A DNA stretch of 44,527 nucleotides, taken from Salisapilia sapeloensis (Eukaryota > Oomycota > Peronosporomycetes > Peronosporales > Salisapiliaceae). Position 1 is the first letter of the stretch. The number at the start of each line of letters is the position of its first letter. A program made the translations under genes and the position numbers. Under the pieces are notes generated by a model. It was not told the DNA's origin. It saw only the letters and a program-made list of their open reading frames with translations, and did not search any database. Where the stretch lies: assembly GCA_023334545.1 (NCBI GenBank), contig JAADVB010000157.1, positions 1-44,527 of the forward strand. Direction: 5' to 3'. This document shows positions 1 to 13,000 of the stretch, in pieces.

Positions 1-1
1 A

Positions 2-556
2 GAGAAGCCGGATAAAGTCATGATGTACTGCACTGGAGGTATCCGGTGTGAAAAAGTTGGTGCCTACGTCCGTCAGCATAAGCAGATCGACAATGTCCAG
101 AAGCTGAAAGGAGGTATCGTCAGCTACGCCAACTATGTCAATGAGCAGGAAAGCAAGCCTCGATCTCTCTTCCGAGGCAAGAACTTCGTCTTTGACCAGC
201 GCTGCGTCACTCGGACACCTTCCACCAGCGGCGAAGAAGTCGATGCGAACCAAGTCACAGATGACGTCCTGGGCAAGTGTTTCCAATGTGGAGCGCCTTG
301 CAACCAACACACTAACTGCAGCAACTTGATGTGTCATGGCCTTGTCCTGCAATGCAGCGTATGCGCCGAGTCTTATTTAGGCGCTTGTAGTCAAGCATGC
401 AAAGGCGAAGTTATCAAGATGCAAGATATGGACGAAGAGGAACGTCGAGCCTACCGAAAAACAAACGCACATCTTTGGCACAAAAACAACCCAAACAGCG
501 ATCACAAGTATAATCGCTTTCGACCTCTACCTCCAGACGTAGCTGCTACAGCCTAA
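2..556 (+). CDS. TrhO-like rhodanese tRNA uridine hydroxylase, C-terminal part (5' truncated)
   Basis: The gene enters from the left edge; the reading frame is open from base 2. The visible 184 residues start just before the rhodanese active-site loop CTGGIRCEK (Cys at bases 29-31), the signature of the TrhO/YceA (UPF0176) family, which makes 5-hydroxyuridine at tRNA wobble position 34; human TSTD2 is a eukaryotic relative. After the rhodanese domain comes the family's Cys-rich tail (CFQCGAPC, then further Cys pairs up to CSQAC), expected to bind zinc. The N-terminal acylphosphatase-like half is outside the window. The stop is TAA at 554-556. A separate N-terminal piece of the same family lies at the right edge, in the same orientation. 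The family call is firm; which paralogue this is cannot be told. Confidence 0.88.
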   Translation, partial: EKPDKVMMYCTGGIRCEKVGAYVRQHKQIDNVQKLKGGIVSYANYVNEQESKPRSLFRGKNFVFDQRCVTRTPSTSGEEVDANQVTDDVLGKCFQCGAPCNQHTNCSNLMCHGLVLQCSVCAESYLGACSQACKGEVIKMQDMDEEERRAYRKTNAHLWHKNNPNSDHKYNRFRPLPPDVAATA

Positions 557-707
557 GTAGTACCTTTTTAAATACATAAAAAACGTCTTTCTTCATTTCT
601 ATCGAAAGTTGGAATACAAATGGAAATGGAAATTAAGTAGGTGGCATTTGATGGTTTACCACGATCCATGACATTCAGGACATCACGTCGTTTCAGCCCT
701 GCAAGCC

Positions 708-1602
708 ATGTCGGATAGAGAGCAGTCGACTTCCCCTACGAATATGGATGTGGATCGAGACCAATCGGCGTCTCCACGTCCGGCAAAGGATGAGAACTCT
801 CGCTCTCGTTCAAACTCGCCTGAACCGGAACGCCGGGAGTCGACGGGAGAACCAAAGGATAATCCGGGCAATAACCTCTACGTGGCGAGCCTCCCGACTC
901 GAGTACTACTCTACTGCATACCAATCCTTCCATGAGGATAGTGTTGATAGTACTGTAGCATGTATATTAACTTTGTGGATCTGTAGGCAAAGCAGTCAGA
1001 CTTGGAGGAATTGTTTTCAAAGTACGGACGACTGGAGAAATGCCAAGTGATCCAGGACCCAGTGACACGAGAATCGAGGGGCTTTGGCTTTGTCACGTTT
1101 GAAGATACGCGAGATGCCGAGGATGCCGTCAAGGAACTCAACGGGTACTGCTTTCCAACTCTCGCCATGAGCCAGCAATCTTCCATTTTCCCATCACTGA
1201 CCAATTCGATCCGCGACTTCGACCTGCCATAGTGCCGAGGTGCTGGGCCGGCGCATCCGAGTGGAACATGCCAAGCGTAAGAATGGACACCCCAAGACAC
1301 CAGGACAATGTACTTTTACCATATTCATACGGCATATGCATGCAGCTAACGACATATATAAACTAGATCTAGGACCCAAGCAAGCGAGCTCCAGGTATGG
1401 TGGCAACCGCAATCGACGTCGTAGTCGTAGTAAGGATCGTGGCCGTCGTGGCCGCAGCCGTAGTGGAGACAGAAGCCGTACACGTGATCGCTCGCGCAGT
1501 CGAGACAAGCATAACGATGACCGTCGCAAAAATGATCGTCGTAATGATGATCGAGGACGAGAACGCCGCGATCGTGATCGTGACAGTGGCCGCCGTCGTT
1601 AA
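708..1602 (+). CDS. TRA2: TRA2-like SR splicing factor (RS-RRM-RS)
   Basis: Four exons were reconstructed: 708-902, 987-1144, 1233-1309 and 1367-1602, giving 221 residues. The introns are 84, 88 and 57 nt, all GT-AG; the last carries a CTAAC branch site near 1346-1350 and the second a CTGAC near 1196. The protein has a short N-terminal Ser/Arg stretch (SRSRSNSPEPERR), one RRM with RNP2 NLYVAS and RNP1 SRGFGFVTF, a linker PKTPGQYLGPK resembling the TRA2 linker TPTPGIYMG, and a C-terminal RS domain of about 70 residues. RS-RRM-RS order plus that linker favours transformer-2, a nuclear splicing activator that binds GAA-rich enhancers. Another single-RRM SR protein is the alternative. The start is the first in-frame ATG. 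Confidence 0.82.
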
Positions 1603-1696
1603 CAATAGTGCTGGATTGAGTTGCGACTGCATTGCTTTGAATTCATCCGTTCTTTTCTACCCAAAGTTTACTTGATAAAGCATCTCGCTCTTCTCT

Positions 1697-3907
1697 CTAG
1701 TCTTGGTCGTTTGTTTCCACTTTCTTCCCGTCCAGTACAAAGACAAGCATCCGGTCAAAACCTTCATCACGTTCCGCATCGCCACTCACGTGACTATGGA
1801 AGAAAGATGCGTCCTGCGTACAAATGATTAATGGATAATGCCCAAGGAATATCGATAGCAAACTCACTTCGGTGTAGTGTAGTCGGTCTAAAACGTCCGA
1901 GATACTCGTTGCGAGAGAAGAGTACATGACTACATAGTCTGGTAGAGATGGCGTATCATTCGACTGGAGATCGTACTTCAGCTTTAAAAAGTCAATGGGC
2001 GAAGTCTCCAGTTGATGCGATTCACTTCCTTCCGGCAGCAGTCGATTGCTAAAGCACACAAAGAACCGCCTTAGCTTTCGTTATACCTGGTAATGTAACG
2101 TATGTATACTCTGGAGAGCAATCGGGGAACCACATGGGGACGTTGCGATGGAGATGACTGTAGTACGGCGTGGCATGGCAAGGTGTCCAGAAATGAATAG
2201 ATGCATGCGGATGTTCTAGTGCAATAGACTTAACATACATTCTACCTTGTGTATTTGCGGACAAAGCCTACCTTCTAGTCGTGCAGCTAGATGGTCCATG
2301 ACCTCTAACGGCGCTCGTTGGTGGTATCGAGAGAGGTAGACGGCTGTATGGAGACTGGGTACAGCAATCAAGAAGACAGCCACTCGCAGCAAGTTCTTTT
2401 GCGTATGTTCACGCAGCTGAATGTAGAGTCTCTGCTCAAGATTCCGCAGGCAGAAAGCAGCATACACGACTGCAATGGGTACAAGTGGCATGATAAAGCG
2501 AAACTCTACGAAATATTCGCTTCTTAAACATCTACACCAGAGGAATAATAAAGAGGCTGTACCTTTGTGCGTGGACAAGCTAAAGATACCAAGTGACCAG
2601 ATCAAAAGGTATCCTAATTCTCGCTTTGCTTGCTATCGACCAAACGTATTGTCAACAGACATACAAGACAATATAATAGGATGTGCGTACGAGAGAAGAG
2701 AGATATCCAACGAGTGAGAGGGGTAACATAGACCCTGTGACTGCTGGAAAGCCTTGCGTAATGTACCAGCTCCAAGGTTGTTCTCCATAGAGAGCATCTT
2801 TGCCCTACAATATTCCATCAGATCAATTCAAATGAACAAGTAAGCAGAAGCAATGTAGACTGGGATCATGTACCTCAAGAATGTTGAATTTGGCGAAATT
2901 GTATGGGACAAACGTCCATTCTCCATACCCGACGCGATCGATGCAAAGCATGGAAGCCGTTGTAAGCAGTCCAATTACAGCTACTTCAAGTAAAAAGCGA
3001 AGCTTATCTCTTGCTTGTATCAAATGAAATAAGCCGAGACAGATCCAGATGACTGCATTCGACGGTCGGAAAAGCACGCCGAAAGCTGCCCATATCAACG
3101 CATACACTCGTGTGTTTGTTCGATAGCTATTCTCTTCTTCCGTAGCATCATCATCCTTCTTGTGCTTGACACTTGCCTACATGGTTACATATTGTTTGCT
3201 CTGTTCATACGTGACACGATTAACAACTACTAGCTTACGACTGGTGTCCAAGGCCAATAGGATAGAGCTGCAGCAGTACAAAGCGTTTCGATCGAGTTGG
3301 AGAATGGACGGACCATGGCATAGAAAAGGAACCAAGAGAAGAGCTGACAAAAGACTGCCCACTTGGCAACATTCCGATCCAAATAGTTGTTCGCTAAACG
3401 ATAGACAAAATAGTCTGTCGAGGCTGCAAAGAATCCCTATTATCTCTTTCAGCATATACTTCCTAATAGGGAACACAATAGTTGGCGGATACCTGTAGAA
3501 GACGAGGACCATAGGCAATTGCCCAACGCGAATCCATTCCCTACTCAAGCGCAATCGAATGAGTAAGCATATGATACAAAGTCGAAAGTATGGACATACC
3601 AAGATTTCCAATGCTTTATACAGCAACGCAAAGACTGCTGGATGGGCAAAGCCTCGTATTTGTGCGTCACTCTGCCATTCCCACGTCCTATCAATTACAA
3701 TGTCACTACATCCTATCTGAGGTATCAATCCAGGTAAAAGATCACGTACAAGTGCCCATAGTTAAAGACAAGGTGATGCGCAACTTCCGTGCTTTGCCAG
3801 AACTCATCCGGGTTGAAGACTGTGCGTACGAAGAGTGCATTCCATAGTCGAAATACGAGTACACTCGTCCAAAACCACTTGGACTCGACGACTTGACACC
3901 ACTCCAT
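1697..3907 (-). CDS. PIGB: GPI mannosyltransferase III (PIG-B/Gpi10)
   Basis: Eleven exons on the minus strand: 3907-3750, 3687-3600, 3540-3493, 3436-3239, 3176-2874, 2804-2691, 2632-2563, 2505-2272, 2215-2110, 2048-1868 and 1813-1697. All ten introns (54-69 nt) are GT-AG and keep the frame, giving 538 residues, close to the usual ~550. PIG-B adds the third mannose to the GPI anchor precursor on the luminal side of the ER, using dolichol-phosphate-mannose (GT22 family). Diagnostic blocks are NPDEFWQSTEVAHHLVFNYG at the N-terminus, LTWEW straight after intron 1, PWSWYITQGFPA, STHKEFRFIMPL, and TPCHATPYYSHLH near the C-terminus. Most of the middle is hydrophobic, as expected for a multi-span ER protein. 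The catalytic Asp-Glu pair (PDE) is intact. It is intron-dense compared with the giant genes nearby. Confidence 0.93.
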
Positions 3908-4090
3908 GTGAATTCTGACCTTGAGGATGTGTCACCAATACAAATTTCAAGTCATTCGCAAGAACCGAACGCGACACGAAACAGCACGAGCATCCTTATC
4001 CATACCCATCGACACGTAGTTTTCGATTAACACTTGCATCCAGACGAATTATATACTCTAGATAAACAAGTAAAAAGGAGCTTTACCACC

Positions 4091-7000
4091 ATGTTGCAAC
4101 GAGCGGTGGCAGTGCTTCTACAGAGGCTACTGGGAAAGGTCGTGTTGATCGATCCGTCCATGCTCCGGTTGTCACTATGGCAAGGAGACCTGTCGTTTAC
4201 AGATCTACAGCTCCGATTATCACATGGAGAAGGAAGCATCGGTCAGTTGGACGTGCAGATACCGTGGCGAGCGCTATGGACCCAGCCTGTGATCGTCCGA
4301 GCGGACCACGTAAGCGTCTTATTGCACCGCGCAGCGCCAGAGCCGATGGATCCTGCAGAGATGGAACAGGTCTTAAAGGCAGCTGTGAGTGATTTAAGTG
4401 GAGAATTTGCGCAGGAACAGGAGGATGCGACATATAAAGATGATAGCACGTACCTCTCTCGCTTGGTCACGCATATCTTGTCGAATATCCAAGTTGAAAT
4501 TAATACTATCCAGGTCCGGTACGACTGTGTCGAAGGTGTCGCTACAGAGGTAGATTATCTTATCAAGTCCATGCCGTATAAAGTATAGCTAACGCAAGAC
4601 AATGATAGAAGTGCAGCAGTGCGACGCTCGAGGTTGGATGCGTTTCCATGCTAAATGTCGACTCGAATTGGGAAATGACGTACACGCCTTATTCAAGCCC
4701 AGGAGCATACTCGCAGAAACTTATTAAAGTCGAAGACATTGCAGCGTATATTGAGTACAAAGAAAAAACAAAGGATGGCGTATTAGGCCACAAACGACGC
4801 GACTATCTCTTCCACGAGTGGTTCATTCGTGTCAAGGCAGTCCTTCATTACGACAGCGCAAATGCTAGCTTTCCGGACGTTGATTTAGATGTCGAAGTCG
4901 GCTGCAATCCAGGTGAGATCCAAGAAAATTGTCAGACATGCGCTAGTTCTCCTATCTACCATACCAACTCGACGGCTTCATCCAATACCTTGCGTGTACA
5001 TGACAGTCAGCCCCGTATACACTTTGAAGCACAACATATCGACATTCTGTACGAGATGTTGATGGAGGTCAAAGCACCTTACGATCAGTTTGAAAGACTT
5101 TCAGAGCTTTCTCAGAAAAAGATGTCACGACCGGAAGGCTTCGTTATGGTACTAACTTATGCCAAGCAATGGCTCATGGCGGATATCGACGCTGTATCGG
5201 GCGAGAAAACGGTCATTGACGATGACGAGGATGACGACGAGGATGAATTCGAAGACGCCATTACACCTCCCACACTAGTCATGAAAGCAACATTTGTCCA
5301 AGGTGCAAGCCTTGTGTTCTCTTCACGACAAGAAGATGGTGCCATACAAGAGAAGAGATCTAGGATGTGGCTATGGGAACTCGGACGGACAAGTGGTAGC
5401 CTTAAACAGTCGTGTGTCGATGACGAGATTTCATTCCAGGTCGACTCTTTAGACATTTATGAAGCTGCTGCAAATGGAGATAAGATGTATACGCTCTTCC
5501 ATCATGAAGCACGAAAGGAGCAATATGTAGACTCTCCTCTACTCCAATTTTCATGCGTCTTACCGGCGTATGAAAGTCGTCTTGTGGGTCATCAGCCTGA
5601 AATGGACTTGCAGCTACCTCATTTCATGATTCTTATGCTTGAAGATGAGACCATTACAGAGTGGATGAGTTTATTCGCTCCCTTGTATCAGTGGTGGAAA
5701 CAATGGACGAAAGCTCGTCCGAGTAAATCGATTTTGTCTGTAGAAGAACAGCCGATTGCTCCGATATCGAATGTTCATGTGCGTGTCGATGGCATTCGAG
5801 CTCTATTCTCTACGCATAAGAACTTTGGCTTTGGCGTCGAAGTATCCCAATTAAACGTGGTAACAGATACGGCAGATGCGTCCCAAGTGCAGTTGCAGAT
5901 CATGTCTCGATCCTTCTCAGTATTCTCTGCACCGAGTCTACTTGAGAACTACAGCAATAAGGAAACTAGCATGAAACAAGTGTCTAATCTACATCGGATC
6001 GTTGACATTGACAACTGGAAGCTCCGACTCAAAAGTTCATCGAGAACAAATTGGCATCCAGAAGTCTACACTTGTCGACATAACTTATACTCGAGCGATT
6101 CTATCCACGAATCGAAAGCGATATTCGATTTAAATCTCGGTGATGAAACGCCAATGTACACGTACGACTTGGATCTCCCTCCACTTATCGTGCATATGCA
6201 GTGGGAAGAAGTCGAGGCCTTAGCATGGACCGTTGGAAAGTGGAGCTTCTTTATGCCAGACCCAGTAGATGTTCCACCAACTGCTAATAAACACCGCTTT
6301 AGTCGGCATAAAAATGGCGTCTGCCAAAAACGATGGAACGTCAGTGTGCCACAGCTTGAATTCAAAGTCGGAGGTGATGATGCCAAGTCATTTATTGTGC
6401 TCAAAGCGCAGTCGCTTTCGTATCGTTCAAAAGCTTGCTCCACGAATCAGCTACACCAAATAGCAGCGTCGACAATCTCTTTGGAAGATGAGAAGACGTC
6501 AATCCTATCTGTCGTTCAGCATTCTCGCATGTCTCGCAATGCTTTAGACGTTCGACATCTTGTACGCGAAAGAGATACAAGTGACGTCGAAAAGAGCGGT
6601 ATGACAGGACCTGTCATGCAGAGTCACGTGTTTATGGAGCAACTAGCAGGAACATTTTCGCTACCAAGTGTCCAGAGCCTTCTCTCAAATTACCAGCGGT
6701 CATATGAGAGCTTTAGCCTTGGACTCGTGTATGCTGCTGGCGCTGGGTACGACCGAAGTGCTTTTGCATCGAATATCGATCGTATCCAATTGAATCGAGA
6801 CAAATGGGCGCAGCAAAAGGCGAGGGAGAGTAACTTTGAGCACATTATCGATCTAACCATTGCTCAAGACTGCCAGATCACGATTGTATCTCGTCAGGAG
6901 TCGCCACCTGCAATGGAAGTAGACACTGACGAGGAAAATGTAGCGATTGGAAGCATCGACTGCAGTAACATGTCCGCACATATCCGCTTACTCGTTCAAG

Positions 7001-10000
7001 ACGGTGTGCCTAGTATCGAAGCAAAGGGCTCCATGCCGAACTTTCAGATCACGGATTTGGCCTTACCTGTCGCTCATCAACGATCGGATACATTCGTCAA
7101 GTCACATCCACGCTTTGTGGGTTCGCACCAGGACATGCACTTAGGTGATCTGGACATTACGTCCATCGGTGTGAAGAACACAGTCGACTTTGCTGTGATG
7201 ACAGGTGTGTTTGCGAACACAGATTCAGCGACATCTGCTCCATGTTTGATGCAAGTGCGTCTAGATGCTGTCTGTATCATGTACCTCCACCGTATCTGCA
7301 AGCAGTACGTTCGTTTCGTTGCAGATCACGTCGTTCCGTCTTTAGAAAATGCATTTACCTACACACCGAACGACAAGGATGCAACGTTAGTGTTTGAACG
7401 CTTTGGATCTCCATCTAGGCTTCCTAGTAACATCCAGGAAATTATTCGTGTGATCTCCAAGCTATTCCCAGTAGCAGACGCAGAGGATGTGGAAGATGTG
7501 ATGCCAAAGCTTCCTCCACTCGCATTGGAACTCTTTGCCAATGAACTAACGTTTGCATTGCCACAGAATTCATTTTCAAAGGATAGCATCGTTCTCCACT
7601 GCACCAATGCACGCATGTGGAGTGCTGGGATAGACCCAGATGACTCGTTCTTCCTCCAGTCTGGCATGCTAAACACGAATGAAGGTCGTCTGTCGCACAG
7701 CAGTACGCTCTCAGATGCGACGCACACGCGGGCTCAACAGTCGAGACGCATGACGTTACGGAATCTACGACGGTCCGTGAAGAACCATCGGTCTCGCATC
7801 CTTAGTAGTCGCAGTCAACTCTATGTGGACTTGAAAAATGCGACGCAGCAGGCGCAAAACTACTTGCATGAAGGGTTTGAGGCGTTGCCGGAAGCAGAAG
7901 AGGCCGTTAGTATTATTCGCGGCAAGATCAAGTCGCTTGATGAACACCTTGAGAGCTTAGAAAAGAACTTGCATGAGCTTGATGATGCCATTGAGGACAC
8001 GAGGGTAGAGCACGAAGCGTTCGCAAGGTCTCGACGAGAAAGCTCTGGGCCGTATTCACCTAATGGCAGCTTTGTTAGTACCACGGGGGACGTAGATGAT
8101 GATCTTGTCACTAAGATTCAAGCTGCTTTGAAAGACATGCCACAGCATATTATTGCAGGCCCGTTGTTTGCAGCAGACGATGCAGAGTTCCATGACGCAC
8201 GTGCGGTGATGGAGACGAATATGTTTTCAGCTGAAGAGTCCACATCGCCTATCCTGTCGCTGTTTGAATTTGAGATTGTGGATATTAGTGGCATCACGAC
8301 GAACGCATCTAGTCCACTCTTCCATCATGCTCTGTTAACAGGTCGACTGGATTTTGAAGCGGAGGAATTGGCAAATGATATCCAAAGCGCTTTCCTCGGC
8401 ATTCACCTTGGATTGAATGAACTTAGTGTCGGTGCAACGCAAGATCAGTATGCTGTTTTTGTCGGTATGATATTTGAAAACTTTAGAGAAGCATCTTCCG
8501 TCGTGAACGAAGACACTTTCCCTTTGTGTGACAACTGCGGCGGGCATCACTTTCCTACGGAAGCTTGTACATCTATCTGGATGCATATACCGATCAAAGT
8601 TGCAGACGCCGCGCTACGTATCTCCAACGGGGATCATGCGATTGCTGATTTGTTCTTGGAGCAACTGGAGCTGAGCTTTACGCTCCGTACAGACGACTCA
8701 TTAGAGCTTGAGGCATCGGCTTTATCTGCTGTCGTCGTCGATATTAGTCCTTCCAAGTCCCCTGTAGCATCAGAACTTTTGCGTCCATTAGCTGGAGAAG
8801 GACTCCAGGTCGAGTACAAGCAGTGGATGAACTGGACTGATAGCGCTTTCGCGATCAAGTTGAATCACACTAACATGATTGTCATCTTTCCGACACTCAC
8901 CGAGATCATGGAGTACTTTACGGTGCCAGTGTTAAGCGACACTTTCATCGATTTTGGCGAAGGCTTTATGATGCCTCCACCTCCAGACTGGGCCAAGCTC
9001 GAGCTCCAGTTCGATGCTTCGAGCTGTCTACTCTCGTTACTAGAAAACTTTGGCTCTGGAGATTCAAGAGCGTTGGTGATCCTTGCAAACTATGCACTCA
9101 CTTTTTCTACCACGAATGCAAGTGAAAACGGTCTGGACTTGAAAAAGCTACACTTTATGTTCGACCAACGAGGCGTCTACTTTTCACAGTTGCCGCATCT
9201 ACAAATCGACGCGTTGTTCCCGCTTTGCAATGCCTTTTCACTCACGATGGACCACTTCCTAGAAGGTATGTCGTCTCTCCATCGTCGAAATTCGTTCGCT
9301 CTTGCTCCCGTGGAAGCACGCTTTTCAGTCCAAGATGCACACTTGTTTATTAACATTGTGAACAACTACATCAAGTGGCTACCTGATGCTGTAGCAGCTA
9401 CGCAGCCTCCTCCGTCATCTAAGCAAGAGCAGGTCGCTACACGGCCTGCCAATACTCTGTATACAGTAGACAAGCTGCTTGGTGATGTTGGCGAGTTCCG
9501 ACTCGTGCTAGTAAACAACAGTCTTGGTATTCCCATCGCGGACTTTCGTCTTGACGATATCTTGTGTGAATACGTCCAGGACGATGCTTACTCAACGGAG
9601 ATCGGAGGTGTCCTGTCTTTCAACTATTTCAACAATAGCATCTACAGATGGGAGCCACTCATTGAACCATTCTTTGTCCACTTGCGTGCACTACGGTCAC
9701 ACGAAGAGAATGCTCATGTGGAGATTCTAGCCGACTTGCCAAACACGGTGAATGTAAACGTGACACCAGCAATGGCACCTCTGATGTCGTCTGAAGCATT
9801 GAAACGAGCGGATTTCTTAACGACTGGATCTAAGTCGTCTGCACCGTTCTGGATTGAGAATCGAACAGGGATGGAAATCAAGTTTAGTTTCCGAAGAGGA
9901 AGAGGGAGTTTGATTCAACAGCGTATTGAGGACGAAGACCGTGTCCCAGTGGATTGTCGAGAACAAGGTGATATGCGGAGCTTTGATAGTGATTCGGCAG

Positions 10001-13000
10001 ATAAATTTATCAAGGACTCGGACCGTCAGACGCGTACGGCGAACCACACGCTGTCCGTCTGGCTGAACGACAGCAAGTGGGTAAGCACAAATCCAGTGAT
10101 TGTAGATGTAGTCGGGCATGTGTCCATCCCATTGAGAGAAGCAACAGTCGTCAACGACATGGAAGAGGAGGATACTTCTATGGCTTCAGACGTGGATCAG
10201 TCTCCTCCAGTCTTGGTCGCAGAGATTGCATTGCAGCCGGATGGAAGCAAGCTCATTAGTCTTCACTCGCAAGTTGTGCTTCAGAATCGAACGGCTATCC
10301 CATTGCTCGTGTGGGCATTCTCGCCTCGTGACGGTGGGAGCATCCAAGAGTGGATGGTCGAGAGAGAGCAGGTGTGCTACATCCCTTTGCAGCTGATGCA
10401 TCCACAAAGCAAGATTAGTATCAAACCGTCTCCGTTCGTCCAGTACGCTCCATTAGCTACTTCGTTCGAAGAATTACAAGATGATGCGCGTGTCGTCAAG
10501 TCTGTGAATTCCAAGAGGTTTATCAAGGCTGGAACGTGTGTCTGTAGCTTTGCGACCTATGATGCACAGGATGAATTGCAGTCGAATAGCGACACGCTTG
10601 AGAAACTCGCTGCTTTTGACACAACGAATACCTTGCCTGGATTCGTCGTGCGTGACTTGCCTACATGGAAGTGTACGTACGACATTGAAGCATACTTTCT
10701 CATGCGCGCGACGTTCTCCAATGCAGATGAGTGGAATGACGAGACGGCAGAGCACGCACAAGGTCAAATGAAGGAAGGGGTACAAGCTGATAATGGAAAT
10801 GGAGAACCATCTTCTGATGCAGACGAAAGAAAGGAGACGGATCAGGAGGAAAAATCGATGAATTCGCAAATCGATGAAGCACGTCTCGCGACGCAACGCA
10901 GAACGCTTTATGAGGCGACAAACTCGAGCTTATTCCACTTTTCCATCTCCCCATTCCTTACCATCCATAATCGATTGGCGACTGCACTAGCGTATAGACT
11001 GTTGAATGAGTCGTTGCAGCTAGTAGCAGAAGGTGTACTTGCAGTCGGGAACATCGTGCCACTCTTTCAAGTCGATTCCAGTGCTCCGCTGTACATTTCA
11101 TTCCGATTGGAAAACTATAACTGGAGCAGTCCGCAGCAGATTATAAATCCAAAGCAGTCGGCGTATCGAGTGCCTTACAAGGAGCTAATTGAACCAGCCT
11201 TTCTTCCTGGACGTGTGTTTGATCGGAATGTCGCGAATGAACAAGGAAATGTACCAAATCTACAGCTGCAAGTGAAACTAACTGGCAGAGACATTGTCGT
11301 CTTTTGCTCCGTATGGGTTGTCAACCACTCGAACTTGGATCTAGACTACTGCAATTCCACAAGCTCTTCATCGAAGAGACTCGAGGATATCGTACGATAC
11401 GTCCATCGACCAGCATCTCCTGACGATCTGATTGAACGCTATGGAGGCTTTGCTCCGGAAGCTCCTGTTTCCAATCGCAACGATCGTAGGAGAAGTTCGA
11501 GTGTCGCTCCGCTGCAAAAGATGAAGTCGTCCATAAATCCTGTGGCTCTTATTATCGTCGTAAAGGAAGCACGAGAGTTGTATAATTCACAATTCTTTGG
11601 ATCCCAAAGTCCGTATGTCCGAGCGACATTGTACGGGATTAAAAGATCTCGCGAAAAGTACGATGGAAATGCTGAGATGCATACGATTTGCTCAGCAACG
11701 ACTAGGCCATCACCGTCTGGTGGCATGAATCCAAAGTGGTCGACAAAGCTACATAACACGATGCTACTCCGTCTACCTGATAACATCACAGCTGCTCGAG
11801 TCGTGATCGAAGTGCGCAACGTCAATTATGGTATGGATTCTTGCATCGGTATGTACGCGATGAAGCTCGATAGTATCCTTCAAGACCGTTCAAAGGCTGC
11901 TGGGTTCAACTGGTACAGCCTAATCAAGCGTCGGTCGTCGAAGGACAAGAAGGCAGAGGCAGCGGATATTCATCGAGGAGATCTATGCCTCTCGTTTACA
12001 GTCGGTACTTCACAAGCACTAGGGTCAGAAACCATTTTGGAAGACGTTGAGATGGAAGATATGAACGAAACCAAGCCAGATGTGATGAATGAAGGGGATG
12101 ATGGTGACCATAGCGACGGATCGTGGATTGATGATGATACGCAGCTGACACCTGCCAATATCGAGGAAGCACTTGCAATGGAGAGTCAGACACCTGGATC
12201 ACTCCCTGTGTCTGGTATCCTTCGGAACACGCAGCGTCAAGCAGAGGCTGGTAGTACAAACAAGACGATGAGAGGCACAGCTTCAGCTCGGCGTGATTGG
12301 TGGTCTACGTACGAACCCGACGGTAGTAGCAACCTCACGAATGGTACTCAGCTGATGGATGCACCGTTATCGACAAGACATGGTGGACGTCATATGACTC
12401 CACCATCGAACGGAAGTGTTATTCTACGACCGATCCAGATTTATCTTCCGCACAATCGTTTTGCGTCCGTCGTGGTCGGCGTTGCGTCTCACTTCTTACT
12501 CTCCGATGTTTTCAAACTCGTGTGCATCAAGTGTGGCTTTGAAGGCGTGCTCGATCATAAGGACTTTGACTTTTATGAAATCGTTTTGCCTCGCTTTGTA
12601 TCGCTCCGGAGTGCAGGTAGACCAGAGGGTGATCGATGGTACGGTGAACGATTGCGCATGGACTCGCACATTCGACGTAGGGGCTATACGCATGGTCTTC
12701 ACCTTTGCCACAAGATCAACGAGACAACTGTCCGGTTGTATGATGAAAGCAGCACTGCTAGCTCACATCACATGACCCCGAGATCGAGTGTACGTCCAGG
12801 GAACCCTGCTCAGCATCGTCCGATGCCATGGGGTGAAGTTCTCGTGTACGGCTCTGGAGGTAAGAACTGGGACGTGCTACGACTTAAGTCGCCATCGTCC
12901 CCATGGTCGGACGTCGTTCGATTGAACCGGAATGCAATGGGCAACTCTGGTGTACCGCAAGTGATTACGCTGCCAAATGAGCGTCTTGATCAGGATGAAA

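Noticed and set aside
2216-2605. Continuous minus-strand frame over the PIG-B C-terminal part taken as a separate gene
   Set aside because: Its start and end are intron sequence; splicing restores STHKEFRFIMPL and the downstream PYYSHLH block.
3177-3728. 183-codon minus-strand frame read as one protein
   Set aside because: It runs through several PIG-B exons and introns in mixed frames; the spliced PIG-B model explains the sequence far better.
5217-5250. Acidic repeat in VPS13 considered as a microsatellite
   Set aside because: It is an in-frame Asp/Glu run with mixed GAT/GAC/GAG/GAA codons, a common disordered linker, not an unstable simple repeat.
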